This document shows, one piece after another, positions 20,845 to 32,403 of a stretch of DNA of 64,000 nucleotides. Within the stretch, counting starts at the first letter, position 1; the number at the start of each line of letters is the position of its first letter. The position numbers and the translations under genes were made by a program. Below the pieces are notes generated by a model that made no database searches, was not told the DNA's origin, and was given only the letters and a program-made list of their open reading frames with translations. This stretch comes from Conchocele bisecta. Lineage: Eukaryota; Mollusca; Bivalvia; Lucinida; Thyasiridae. Location: contig CM055275.1 in NCBI GenBank assembly GCA_029237695.1, positions 13,032,899-13,096,898 on the forward strand, given 5' to 3'.

Positions 20845-21372
20845 CATTCCGCCACAAAATGTGTCGAGCTGAAACAAATTTCCGCCAATTATGAGTTATG
20901 CTGAATGAGTATCTGTATTCCTTCAGATATTTCGGCTATCTTATCTGCTTATGGGACGAGTGTGGTTGGTTGCATGCATCGCTGCTCTGACATAGTAACA
21001 TCAGGTCTCGTTTACTGCGTTAAGTCTATGCATGAAATTATCATTACAAATATTAGAGAGGTGATTACCATTAGCACGATACAGAGTGTCAATATCAAGG
21101 TTTTTGTTTGACACGCGAGTCCCGCACGAGGGTGTAATACGAAAGCCCCAGTGCAGACGAGGTAACACGTCTAGCCGCACAGGCAGCTAAATCTGATGCC
21201 GGTATAATCATGATAATACGATAGTGCTGTGCGCATTGCCTACATAAGTTCGGCCACGGACGATCACTAGTATGTTGGGTTATGAGCGACGCTGGGGTTC
21301 CGCCTGTACGAAACGTAACATGACAGTCCCAGGTTAGGCCTCACACCCTGCCAGTGAATCCGTGTTGATTTA

Positions 21373-22920
21373 TACTCAACAAAACTAGAAACGTCCCTGT
21401 TTTATAGCCGGTGTAGCTCTGTCTATGTATGTACCACATGTTCAAAGTACATGTATTTTAAACCGTGGTGATGTTCAGAATACGATCGTGTAGAGTTTAG
21501 CCGATACACACGGTTTACATAGCGGCCAGTGACCGGAACGTTGATTTCCACTTTTTGCACGTGCACGCTATACTTGTCATCGATAAGGTGATTCAGTTCA
21601 TGTCGTACCATTCATGCGATAGGGGCTATTCGGAAAATTTAAAAACTTTTTTAATTTTTCACTGTTTTCGATATGCCACGGCTTTCCGAAAACGAGCGAA
21701 ATCAGGCAATTGGGATGCTTGCGGGTGGGATGGCCGCCAGGGCGGTCGCGCCTCGGTTTGGTTGCTGTCGGAAGACGATTGATCGTCTTGCAGCCCGGTA
21801 CCAGCAGACTGGGGCTGTTCACGACCGGCAGCGACCTGGTAGGCCTCGTTCATTACGTTGACGCACTTACGTCAACGTCGATTGGCAGCCACAGTCACTG
21901 CTAGGCGATACGGTGTCTCAGGGCAGACCATTCGCAACCGGTTACGTCGTAACGCCCAACCAATCCGGGCACGCCGCCCGTACACTTGTCAGATAATGAC
22001 CCAACGTCACCGTGCTGCCAGACTGTTATGGGCGCGACGTCATCTGAACTGGAGAAGGGCTGACTGGAACCGAGTTTTGTTCACCGATGAATCTCGGTTC
22101 ACAGTTAGTCATGCTGACGGAAGATTACGGGTATACAGCGTAAAAATGAAAGATTCACCGATTGTTGCATTGTTGAGAAGAACAGGTTTGGGGGAGGGAG
22201 CGTAATGGTCTGGGGTGGGATCATGGGAAACCGGAAGACAGATTTGGTTGTTGTACAGGGTAACATCAATGCACAACGTTATGTTGCAGATGTGCATACC
22301 TTACCATTTATCCGTCAGCATGGTCCTGGTGTGACATTGATGCACGACAATGCCCGCCCTCACGTAGCCAGGGTCACCACTCAATACTTACAGCAAAACA
22401 ACGTCGACGTCATGCCATGGCCCGCGGTCTCCCCGGATCTCAATCCCATTGAGCACATATGGGATGAGCTGGGCCGCAAAGCACGAGCTAACCATCAGAT
22501 TGACAATGTTCGCGATCTTACACGGGCGTTACAACGGGAATGGAGGAATTTGCCCAACGCACCGGTATTGCGTTACGTCACGTCGATGCAGCGTAGGATC
22601 ATTCTTTGCATGCATTCATGCAAATGGTGGCCACACTCGGTACTAACGAGATTTACTGAATTTGCCACATTACTTATTGAAATTCCATCTCTAAACATTA
22701 AGTAACACATTTCTGAGTTTTTGTGATTTTTGATGTTGACCCCTACCGCCCTTGGCCGGTTATCTCTCGAATATTTAACAAGATATCCAAATGCAATTTA
22801 TTGGCTTTGATACAGAAATGAATGAACTTGTTTTTCCATTTAGATTTTTAAAAGTAACCCTTTTGGTTTTTGATGAATCTTTCCTTCAACATGGAGGGAC
22901 GTTTCTAGTTTTGCTCAGTA
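21373..22920 (+). mobile_element. Tc1-like transposon, full length with TA target duplication
   Basis: TIRs TACTCAACAAAACTAGAAAC (left, 21,373) and GTTTCTAGTTTTGCTCAGTA (right, ending 22,920) match except at two positions. TA flanks both ends (21,371-21,372; 22,921-22,922). The length of about 1.55 kb is normal for Tc1. The transposase pseudogene occupies its centre in the same orientation. Confidence 0.9.
21673..22644 (+). pseudogene. Tc1-family DD34E transposase, three frame breaks
   Basis: The N-terminal helix-turn-helix region (LSENERNQAIGMLAGGMAAR ... GRPR) is open from ATG 21,673 to 21,861. A second HTH (TARRYGVSGQTIRNRLRRN) follows in another frame after a probable deletion at about 21,850. 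The catalytic domain has the first Asp in LFTDESRF, the second in LMHDNARPH, and Glu in SPDLNPIEHIWDEL, with 34 residues between Asp2 and Glu (DD34E). A one-base loss near 22,138 separates the frame before RFGGGSVMVWGG, and another shift near 22,600 moves the usual ending, CIHANGGHTRY and TAA (22,642-22,644), out of frame. All three catalytic residues survive, but the product cannot be made as one chain. Confidence 0.92.
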
Positions 22921-22922
22921 TA

Positions 22923-23955
22923 TTATGTTCCGGCAAGCACAGCCGTCCCGTAGCTAACGGAACTAATACAGTCACATTTCTCAAACAAGTGGGAGTAAAG
23001 TATATGTAAATACACGCTAAATACCGTATACATTGCATTAAACACCCATGTTGTATACAACATGCCGAAACGTCTGTACATTATTATGACAAACTGAACA
23101 TATTCCTGTTTTCAATAGTTTAGTAATGATCATTAGCTTTTTGCTAAGAATATGAAACCGGCTTTCTACTAATTGTAGGATTGGACATTAATTTAAATTA
23201 TGAATGTATTGTGCACATTGTGGTGTGTGTCTGACTACAGTATCATATAAAACAGCGGCTAAGTTTAATGACTTATGGAAAAGTTTAGCGTGTACATGTA
23301 ACTATGTAATAAGACTATTGGTGCATTCTAGGCTGCTTATACATACATGCATATGTACATGTATAGTGTACGCTAGCGTGAAGAACGTGTATGGTACATG
23401 TATTTTCTTAGTGCTTTACCACGTCCGTAGTGGGTGGGATGGAGTGCGAATTAGGTCAAATAGCACGCTGCTAGTCACCCAATACACAGCATATTATATT
23501 CAAGCATTGGAAACACGCAATAATTACAGGCGTTGACCAACTACTGTGCACATAGAGATAATAACAAATTATCGCATAATTCGCATAAATATGCACTGAC
23601 GATACAAACTAAATCATTTCCAGGTGAAGACATTTGATACAGATACTTATCTAATTGGTTGTTCTTCGGCCAGTTGATCCATTGAAAAGAACGAATGCAC
23701 GTGCTGCGAGCCCTTATATACTAGTGAGGGAATGTAACGCTTGATTGACGACTGAGCTATAGTCCAGTTCCGACAGGAGTTAGTTACAGGCCGGTTCAAT
23801 AATCAAATCCCTAAAATAAATTGGTTTATTCGAGAATAATAAACCGCATTATTTACATTGCATGTTCTGAAAGTTTCAAAAATATAAACTTATATCCAAA
23901 ATATAAAGAAATTAAGAATCTTATTGGCTTACATCATTTCGTCGCAATGCATAGA
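22923..23955. other. No gene recognised
   Basis: The ORF at 23,204-23,536 (110 codons, Cys-rich start) has no identified domain and no supporting splice sites. No repeat-family match was seen. Confidence 0.45.
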
Positions 23956-24640
23956 ATAGCGACGTTGCCGGTCAATAGCGTGACCAGCGTGACCACCACG
24001 ATGAACATCATGTATTTTAATGACTTCAAACAAACTTTAACTAATCAAAATCGTTGCGCGATATCACGTGAGGTTAAAGTAATGTACTGTATATAAACAC
24101 AATACGAACACAATACGTTGAATGTGTGTTTCCATAGTAGGTTAGTCCTGTGAATGGGAACCAATATCTGGCAAGGCTTAGGAAATGGGATGGGCGAGGC
24201 TCTGCCGAGCACACCCCGTTTCCGTGCCGTTCCAGATATTTTCCCATTCACGGCACTAACCTACTAAATAGCTTTAAAATGCAAAAAAATATAACCCCAT
24301 CCGCATCCTTAAAATCGGAGAATCGACTATGAAAACTGCACATATTCATACGCAGTGATTAGGTCGTATTGACAGGATATCACAAATGTTTCACGGCACC
24401 GTATTTTACGGCACATACGCTCTGTGTTGACGGGATAAAGTATATTAATACAATGATCAACATACTATCAGATCAGTTGTTCCCATCACCTATGGTCAAT
24501 AGCGAGACGTTATTGACAACGACGATTGAACACCATTTATTTTAATGACATCAAACAAATTTTAGCAAATCAAAATCGTCGCGTTACGTCACGTGGGGTT
24601 AATGTAATGTACTGTATATAAATACGTTGGATGTCTGTTT
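23956..24640. repeat. Direct duplication flanking decayed G1/F1 elements
   Basis: The segment at about 23,956-24,126 (GGTCAATAGCG, ATTTTAATGAC.TCAAACAAA, ATCAAAATCGT, TAATGTACTGTATATAAA) recurs at about 24,491-24,645. Between them are a G1 hairpin (24,137-24,268, TAGGTTAGTCCTGTGAATGG) and an F1 remnant ending GTGTTGACGGGATAAA at 24,439. Each duplicate ends in a TATATAAA sequence that could act as a TATA box; no linked gene is visible. Confidence 0.65.
24137..24268. mobile_element. Family G1 hairpin cassette (third copy)
   Basis: AGTAGGTTAGTCCTGTGAAT ... TCTGGCAAGGCTTAGGAAAT ... CCGTTTCCGTGCCGTTCCAG ... CACGGCACTAACCTACT. The right-hand F1 partner is decayed. Confidence 0.75.
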
Positions 24641-24774
24641 CAATTATGAATGAACATAACGACAGTGTAAATATTTAGATGTACATGGCTTTATTCAGGG
24701 TTTGCAGCTTATAGAAGCAATCAGTGGAGGGAACCATGAACAAATCGACGCCTTACTCCGCGTACGGCTGGATC

Positions 24775-25015
24775 TGGACGTCCAACAGGTGACGTATGAC
24801 CTCATTTTGACATATTACATATTACGTACTGTTGACGTACAACATGTGACACATGGCGTCATTTTGACGTCACATTTAATGACATTTGACGTTATTTTGT
24901 CTTCAAACCGATGACATATGATGCTAGTTTGACGTCAAACTATATATAGGTGACATAATTATGACGCCATGTTGTCGTCAAACATATGACGTATGGCGTC
25001 ATTTTCACTCCTAAG
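24775..25015. repeat. Degenerate array of TGACGTCA/TGACGT-type motifs
   Basis: Imperfect units of about 40-50 bp contain ATGACGTATGGCGTCATTTT, TTTGACGTCACATTT and TTGACGTCAAAC. Each unit carries one or more CRE-like half or full sites. Confidence 0.6.
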
Positions 25016-25019
25016 GATT

Positions 25020-25555
25020 TCCCAAAACAAATTATATCCAAATACATTGTTATTGTCATAAACACGTACGTACAACCATACTAACTGTACATATTTGGAC
25101 AGTCCTTACTGTCAGAAACCAAATATTGTTACATGTCTGTCGTTGTTTGACACTGCTCACAGCCGTGTTCAAACGTGCAGCGCGCGTTGCGTAACCAAGG
25201 CTGTAGGGAATGCTCATTCCTGTGCCAAGCCAACACCTACGTTATGCATGTGTCTAATGACGTTACAAGAACGCGCATTTACATCACCAGACCAGTTCAC
25301 AACGGTCGCACTGAAAATTTGAAATTGATGCCCCGCTGCATCACGCGATGTGTACTGCGGCCCCCGGAACATGCATATAACAGAGTACCAAATAGAAAGG
25401 GATTTTCCCAAGCATATCCCTTTTTCGCTCACTTTTTTGCTCTCTCGCCACGACTGATTTCCACGTTTGAGCAGTTTTGGGGTCGAAATGTGGTCAAACT
25501 CGCAAATTGGAAGCTCATCAAATTCGCCTCTAAAACTGATCATTTCCAGGTTTGA
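25020..25555. other. No gene recognised
   Basis: A 126-codon ORF (25,175-25,555) is the longest open frame on the plus strand here, but it overlaps an antisense ORF of 109 codons and has no motif I recognise. Confidence 0.4.
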
Positions 25556-25569
25556 GCAGTTTTGGTTGG

Positions 25570-28045
25570 CATTGTAGGAAATTTCCTACATTAGAAACTC
25601 TCCATTTGCAGGTTTTCGTAGTTATTGACAGCAAAACAAACAACGGAATATGGGCAGTGTTATTTAATAAATGAATTTAATAATATAAACTCGATTGTGG
25701 GAAATTTCCCACAATTGAAATACAGAATGTACAATTTAACAAAATAATTACAAATTGGACACTGAAATGCCAAAAAATACAACTCCGACAATATCCGAAT
25801 ACAATGAACTAAACTTGATGATTAATCGGTTTTCATTGTAGGAAATTTCCTACGTTCGATTTAGGTGTTTTACTTTTGTCTAGGAAATATTGTTAAACTT
25901 CTCTAAATAAATTTCAATACTGAAATTCAAAACATACAACTTTGACAATATCCAAATGTACATCAATTTAATTGAACGTAGGAAATTTCCCACAATTAAA
26001 CCTCATTTACAGAAAAGTCAGAAACCGATCGTAGGAAATTTCCTACGTTCCATTCAAGTGACTTACTTTTGTGCAGGATATATTGTCAAATACATGTAAC
26101 TTTCAACACTGAGATTCAAAACATAAAACTTTCACAAAACTGTGATCAGTCGTATTTATTTTACAGAAACAACAGAAACCGATCGTAGGAAATTTCCTAC
26201 GTTCGATTCAAGTGATTTACATTTGTCAAGGATATATTGCCGAAGTTCTCGAAGTTAATAAATTTCAACACTGAAATTCAAAACATACAACTTTGACAAT
26301 ATCCAAATGTACATCACTTGAATTGAACGTAGGAAATTTCCCACAATTAAACCTAAAAATCACACCTTTTATATCAGTCGTATTTCTTTTAAAGAAAAGT
26401 CAGAAACCGATCGTAGGAAATTTCCTACGTTCGATTCAAGTGATTTAAAGTATCTAGGATATATTGATAAAGTTCTCTATGTTAATGAATTTCAATAATT
26501 CAAAACACAACTTCAACAATATCCAAGTATAACTCACTTGAATAGAACGTAGGAAATTTCCCACAATTAATCCTAAAAAGTTATTCATTTTATATCAGTC
26601 GTATTTCTTTTACATAAAAGTCAGAAACCAATCGTAGGAAATTTCCTACGTTCGATTCAAGTGATTTGCTTTTGTCCAGGATATATATACGAAGTTCTCT
26701 ATGTTAATAAAGTTAACACTGAAATTCAAAACATACAACTTTGACAGTATCCAAATGTACATCACTTGAATTGAACGTAGGAAATTTCCCACAATTAAAT
26801 CAAAAAAATAATAATTCCTTTTAGATCGGTCATATTTGTTTTACAGAAAAGTCAGAAACTGATCGTAGGAAATTTCCTACGTTCAATTCAAGTGATTTAA
26901 TGTATCTAGGATATATTGACAAAGTTCTCTATGTTAATGAATTTCAATAATTCAAAACACAACTTCGACAATATCCAAGTATAACTCACTTGAATTGAAC
27001 GTAGAAAATTTCTCACAATTAGACCTAAAAAATAATTTATTTAGTCGCATTTGTTTTACAGACAAGTCAGAAACTGATCGTAGGAAATTTCCTACGTTTG
27101 ATTCAAGGATTTACATTTGTCTAGGATATATTGAAGAAGTTCTCTCAGTTGATAAATTTCAACACTGAAATTCAAAACATACAACTTTGACAATATCCAA
27201 ATGTACATCACTTGCATTTAACGTAGGAAATTTACCCACAATTAAACCTAAAAAATCATTAATTTTATATCAGTCCCTTATTTCTTTTACAGAAAAGTCA
27301 GAAACCAATCGTAGGAAATTTCCTACATTCGATTCAAGTGATTTAAAGTATAGGATATATTGACAAAGTTCTCTATGTTAATGACTTTCAATAATTCAAA
27401 ACACAACTTCGACAATATCCAAGTTGAAGTACCGGTATAACTCACTTGAACGTAGGAAATTTCCCACAATACACCTAAAAAATAATTCATTTTTAGAATA
27501 GTCGAATTTCTTTTTTACAGACAAGTCAGAAACCGATCGTAGGAAATTTCCTAAGTTTGATTCAAATGATTTACATTTGTCTAGGATATATTGCCGAAGT
27601 TCCTGAAGGTAATAAATTTCAACACTGAAATTCAAAACATACAACTGTGACAATATTCAAATGTATATCACTTGAATTGAACGTAGGAAATTTCCCACAA
27701 TTAAACCTAAAAATCATTTCATTATATCAGTCGTATTTCTTTTACAGAAAACTTAGAAACCAATCGCAGGAAATTTTCTACGTTCGATTAAGTGATTTAC
27801 TTTTGTCCAGGATATATTGACGAAGTTCTCTAAGTTAATAAATTTAACACTGAAATTCAAAACATACAACTTTGACAATATCCAAAAGAAAATCACTTGA
27901 ATGGAACGGAGGCAATTTCAAACAATTAAACCTAAAAAATAATTAATTTTAAATCAGTCATATTTGTACTACAGACCAGTCAGAAACCAATCGTAGGAAA
28001 GTTCCTGCGTTCGATTCAAGTGATTTACTTTTGTCTAGGATATCC
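25570..28045. repeat. Palindromic satellite with GGAAATTTCC boxes, left array
   Basis: The period is about 225 bp over roughly ten units. Each unit has two boxes, GTAGGAAATTTCCTACG and GTAGGAAATTTCCCAC, whose flanks (TTCAATTCAAGTGAT and ATCACTTGAATTGAA) are inverted relative to each other, so the unit itself is a dyad. I count 17 exact GGAAATTTCC boxes and five degenerate ones, with the decay concentrated near 27,770-28,000. Confidence 0.88.
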
Positions 28046-28089
28046 GTCAAGCAATCGGTCAAGTAATATTAAAGTTATACCATGATGAA

Positions 28090-28359
28090 GAAACTTGAAA
28101 AAACTTTTTCTTACGAAAAAAAAGTGTGTTTCCGCAAAAATATGAAGGTAAAACAGGCCATAGTCATGTTAATGGTGGCATGAGTTTCGCAATGTTCACA
28201 TGCATCAAGTGTCCAAACATTGAAGCAATCCGTCAAGTAATATTAAAGTTATACCATGATGATGAACCTTGTATAAACTTTTTGACAAAAGCGGCACATG
28301 CACATGATTGTGAGATATTTACTACAACTAAGGACATACAAGTTTGTCAATATACATAG
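28090..28359 (+). pseudogene. Small ORF conserved in both palindrome arms (left, frame broken near start)
   Basis: The ORF reads KYEGKTGHSHVNGGMS, FTCIKCPNIEAIRQVILKLY and TKAAHAHDCEIFTT to TAG at 28,357-28,359. Against the right-arm copy it lacks one codon (SVF to SF), has two substitutions (T to I, I to T), and its upstream part is out of frame in a poly-A tract near 28,115. A direct repeat GTCAAGTAATATTAAAGTTA at about 28,058 and 28,231 shows internal duplication. The function is unknown, and no catalytic motif is visible. Confidence 0.4.
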
Positions 28360-28423
28360 CAAAGCCATAATATATATATGTTGTTTACATGGAGAACTAT
28401 GCAGAGGAGGCAGAACAATTTAT

Positions 28424-28482
28424 TTTATTTAATGGTGTTTAATGGCCTGTCAAAAGCTAAGGTCGTCCTAGGCCATGTTAAC
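28424..28482. repeat. SINE-like conserved block (GGTGTTTAATGGCCTGTCAA)
   Basis: Related to the GGTGTTTAACGGCCTATCAA blocks at 44,785 and 44,968 and inverted near 50,730-50,800. This block is abundant in mollusc repeats as I recall; the family name is not assigned. Confidence 0.5.
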
Positions 28483-28574
28483 TGGGTCAAATCCCATATG
28501 TCATCTGTATGGATGGGGTTACCGTCAATGGAAATTCAATGGCAAACAAATGGAGTTACATGTATGTAGTAAGA

Positions 28575-29110
28575 CATCTGGAGTGACGTGACGCAGGATT
28601 TCACACGTGATGCAGCACATAATTTCACATTTGGTGTCACACAGGATCTCAGAAGTGTTGTCACGCAGGATCTTACAAATGATGCGACGCAGCATCTCAG
28701 GAATGCACAAGTGATGTGATCATGCTGATGCTGCGGATCTCAGGAATGATGTAACGCAGGATCTCAGCAACTCACGAGTGATGTGACGCGGGATCTCACA
28801 TGTGATGTGGCGCATAATTTCACATTTGGTGTGACGTAGGATCTCAGAAGTGTTGTCACACAGGATCTGACAAGTGATGTCATCATGGGGACGCTGCGGA
28901 TCACAGAAATGATGTAGCACAGGATCTCAGCAACTCGTGAGTGATGTGACGTAGGATGCCACAAGTGATACAGCATTTCACAAATTTTTGTGATGCAAGA
29001 TTTCACACTCGATGTCAGATATTTACATGCCACAGAGTTTTCTGTCATTGAGTTTGACTGTGACGAAAGTGTTCCAACAAGGTGATGACATTGATGCACA
29101 GTGGCAGGTC
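28575..29110. repeat. Minisatellite, about 31-34 bp degenerate units (left arm)
   Basis: Repeats of the type TGATGTGACGCAGGATCTCA / CAAGTGATG / AATTTCACATTTGGTG. On the minus strand they read as a repeating EILRHITCEILRDNTSEIL peptide, explained by the repeat length. The inverted counterpart is at 50,150-50,690. Confidence 0.75.
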
Positions 29111-29215
29111 ATACTGAAGATATTCATTGTCCGGGTTCAACAAAACATCTACGTCAAACTGAAACAGATATAGAAAAGTATACAGTATTACCATATGTTT
29201 TGATCAAATTCATTA

Positions 29216-29285
29216 GCGAACAGTGTATGCCCTGAACAGACTACAAGGCTGATCAGGGACTACACTGGTTGCAAACTCATTAGGT
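29216..29285. repeat. Family B inner dyad, isolated
   Basis: CGAACAGTGTATGCCCTGAA ... CTGATCAGGGACTACACTGG. The right-arm counterpart is at 49,907-49,975. Confidence 0.6.
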
Positions 29286-29697
29286 GATGTCTTTTAAGGG
29301 ACGTCAGCAATAAAAAATAATGTTCTCCGCCCCGTTTTTAATGAATTTATGTAGTGAATACTCGCCATTTGCTAGAAGAAAATGTTCCAGGTCCCTTAAA
29401 GGTACATGTACATGCCCACTCAGTAGCACAAAATGTTCTTTATATCAGAGACATTTCCTGGCAAAATAACCGTTCATTCACAATTTCCCCACATAATGAT
29501 TGGCATTATTATACATTTTATATCAGGTAAATATCCATACTGATAGCAGGGGCGATAACCGTGTTTCCTTAAATTGTTAACGAACATTACTAATTATTCT
29601 CTGTATTTATATTTTGATGTGCAATGATCATACTTTATAATCTGTTGAAAAATACTATTTTTTCAGGTGAGGCATTTAATTTGTATAAATAATTAAA

Positions 29698-31394
29698 CAA
29701 GAGCTCCGCGGAGCAAGATGTCCCGCCTGGCGCAGTTTGATAGTACATAAGGAGCTTGTAATAACCTTGGGGTTAGGAGCGCCGTGGCGTAATGGTTAAG
29801 TGTGTCGGACTACTGATCCAAGGGTCGTTAGTTTGAGCCTGACTAGCGGCGTGCGTTGTGTCCTTGAGCAAGACACTTTATCCACACTGCTCCAGTTCAC
29901 CCCACTGCAAATGAGTACCGATGTCGTAGCTGCTCTGTAAATACGAATTACCGGCTTCTCTCAAAAATCTCTACCTCCGTTCTTTCTCCCATTCTTGGGA
30001 GACGGCATTCAAGGCCCTAGAGCCAGTGCCGCCGCTAAATATAAGCTAAAGCTAAAGCTTGGGGTTAGTGAGCACCATGGGCTTTCTGTAGAATGATGCG
30101 GGATGTTGTTTACAAATGCATGTATGAAATATTAAAGCATAAACTGAGCGTTAACTTTTCCAAACACGGAAATTTGTAAGTCAGTGACCTTGACCTTTGG
30201 GGTTAGCAGGCAAACTGGGCTTTCTGTAGAATGATGCGGGATGTTGTTACAAATGCATGGAATATCAAAGCATAAACTGAGCGTTAACTTTTCCAAACAC
30301 AAAACTACTCAAGTCAATGACCTTGACCTTTGGCGTAAGCGGGCATCATAGGCTTTCTGTAGAATGATGCGGGATGTTGTTACAAATGCATGTATGGAAT
30401 ATTAAAGCATAAACTGAGCGTTAACTTTTCCAAACACAGAAAATTTCTAAGTCAGTGACCTTGACCTTTGGGGTTAGCGGGCACCATGGGCTTTCTGTAG
30501 AATGATGCGGGATGTTGTTACAAATGCATGTATGGAATATTAAAGCATAAACTGAGCGCTAACTTTTCCAAACACATAAATTTCTAAGTCAGCGACCTAG
30601 ACCTTTGGAGTTAGTGGGCTCCATGGGCTTTCTGTAGAATGATGTGGATTGTTGTTACAAATGCATGTATGGAATATTAAAGCATTCCATTGAGGGAAAC
30701 AGAAGTTACAATGAATTAACCTGAGAGTTAAGTTTTAGAAACAGAGCTAAACGCAAAAACTTAACGTTGAATGCATGCGAAAAGTAGGTCAATGAACCAT
30801 GATAACTAGGTCAAGGTCACATGGGCTCCCTCTGTGTGAGATGGTTACATCACAGTGTTGATGTATACCGAAGCATTCCATCAAGGGAAACAGAGGTTGT
30901 AATACATTAAACCGAGCGTTAACTTTTCCAAACACGGAAATTTCTAAGTCACTGACGTGACCTTTGGGGTTAGCGGGCACCATGGGATTTATGTAGAATG
31001 ATGCGAAATGTTGTTACAAATGCATGTATGGAATATTAAAGTATTCCATTGAGGGAAACAGAAGTTACAATGAATTAACCTGAGCGTTAAGTTTTAGAAA
31101 CAGAGGCTGAGAGCTAAACGCAACTTAACGTTGAATGCATGTGAAAAGTAGGTCAATGAATCATGAAAAGTAGGTCAAGGTCACATGGGCTCCCTCTGTG
31201 TGAGATGGTTACACCACAGTGTTGATGTATACCAAGTATCGAGGTCGTAGGAGTTATAGTTTTCTGGAAACTGATAGTTTTCTGGAAACTGAGCTAAACG
31301 CAAAAACTTAATGTGAAATGTTGACGCCGCCTCCGACACCGCCTACGGAAAAGCTATGCCTATGTCCCGCTTCTGCTAAAGCAGGCGGGACAAA
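29698..31394. mobile_element. Helitron-like non-autonomous element (HINE) inserted in A5
   Basis: It starts ACAAGAGCTCCGCGGAGCAA (a short palindrome) and ends in the hairpin TGTCCCGCTTCTGCTAAAGC ... GGCGGGACAAAA. Inside are about five tandem units of 140 bp (GGGCTTTCTGTAGAATGATG, AAACTGAGCGTTAACTTTTC, AGTCAGTGACCTTGACCTTT), then a second repeat pair (TCACATGGGCTCCCTCTGTG) about 363 bp apart. The uninterrupted family A sequence (AAAACAATATCATGCC at about 18,310) is the empty site and shows no obvious target duplication, consistent with Helitron-type insertion. Confidence 0.7.
29777..30057 (+). mobile_element. tRNA-derived SINE with 11-bp target duplication
   Basis: The pol III A-box-like TGGCGTAATGG (about 29,786) and a degenerate B box (AGTTTGAGCCT) form a tRNA-like head. 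The body has GTGTCCTTGAGCAAGACACT, common in animal SINEs, and the tail is a GCTAAA repeat. CTTGGGGTTAG occurs on both sides (29,766-29,776 and 30,058-30,068), so it inserted into the first minisatellite unit of the Helitron-like element. Confidence 0.88.
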
Positions 31395-31667
31395 AATATC
31401 ATGCCTCATTTGCATATGAAAAAGGCCTGATACCACCGCGCGCACTATCAGTAAAATAAATATTACTAAATGATTATATCGTATAGCGGGCACTCGTAAT
31501 TTTTAGAACAGGTGGTGGAATAGCGACACAAATATACACTAATTCCTATAAAGAACAGTTTGTGCCCTCTGAGTGGCATGTACCTTTAAAACTGTGAGTA
31601 CTGACTGTGCCTCAGATACAACAGTAATTATCCAATAATTCCAATTCATGCGCAGTAAATGACATAT

Positions 31668-31856
31668 ATGTGGCTGTGACTGGATAAATTAGGCGTATGC
31701 GCATCTGCAGTCTGATCAGGATCTACACTGCTCGCCATTTCATCAATGAAACAACCGTTATGCTTCTAACAAGCAATATAGATCTTTATCAGGCTACATG
31801 AGTGTGAAGAAGCCACACATATTCCATAAGCCCCATTTCTCCAGTCACAGCCACAT
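31668..31856. mobile_element. Family B foldback in the left arm
   Basis: TATGTGGCTGTGACTGGATA and CTCCAGTCACAGCCACATAT ends. The mirror copy at 48,523-48,757 is longer, so the left copy has an internal deletion. Confidence 0.75.
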
Positions 31857-32008
31857 ATTATCAATCAATCACACTATTTTATTTCATCACATTCCCCAAA
31901 ACATGTGCTACATTCTCAAGTACATGCTATCAGAACATGTGATAAGCAGGGCAGATAATTTGGCATTTTCGCTATACATGTGCCAGTATGTTCTGAAATG
32001 ATAATATA

Positions 32009-32403
32009 TATAGAGCTCCAGATATGGTGCGTATTTGCGTAAATACCCAATTAAAATTGCCAAAAACCCAATTTAAATCAGAAGTAGTGAGCATCAAAAA
32101 GCAATGAAAGATTTGTGGTATCTTTATCATGCTACAGAATACAACTAAACAAGAACCACAAATATAGCATATTTTTCTTATTTTTCCATGAAAACAACAT
32201 CTTGGTATTTCATTAGAATTGTCTTCTAATGAAATACCAAGATGTGTTTTCATTTAGAAGCAAACAATTCAACGAGTGCGGTCTGCTGATGTGTAAACAG
32301 TTGTGTGATTCTATTTTACACAATTACAATTTTGAAATACCCAATTGCTTCAGAAATGATGGAGTGACAATATCAATTACTAATTCCTTATTTGGAGCCC
32401 CCT
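32009..32403. mobile_element. Family C foldback, complete
   Basis: GAGCTCCAGATATGGTGCGT ... ACCCAATTAAAATTGCC is inverted in CCCAATTGCTTCAGAAATGA ... CCTTATTTGGAGCCCC. The central stem is AACATCTTGGTATTTCATTA with its mirror, joined at GTCTTCT. Confidence 0.75.

Larger units (their letters stand above)
29400..31585. mobile_element. Family A copy A5, carrying a nested Helitron-like element
   Basis: The left TIR (AGGTACATG...CCCACTCAGTA) follows TTAA 29,396-29,399. The right TIR (CTGAGTGGCATGTACCT) is followed by TTAA 31,586-31,589. The flanks GTCCC and AACTGTGAG join in the right palindrome arm with a single TTAA (48,832-48,835), so that arm is the empty site. Confidence 0.88.

Noticed and set aside
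25175..25555. 126-codon ORF as a host gene
   Set aside because: No recognised domain, an equally long antisense ORF, and the last part enters the satellite edge.
25570..28045. Regularly spaced short palindromic repeats resembling a CRISPR array
   Set aside because: The spacing is 80-145 bp, the spacers are themselves repeated and inverted, no cas genes occur, and the rest of the window is eukaryotic.
28525..29099. Repeat protein with EILRHITCEILRDNTSEIL units
   Set aside because: Open frames occur in several frames on one strand and are explained by minisatellite units near multiples of three; no start or splice context.
29777..29850. tRNA gene
   Set aside because: It has tRNA-like A and B boxes, but it is the head of a SINE with a 3' body, simple tail and target duplication, and it cannot fold as a complete tRNA.
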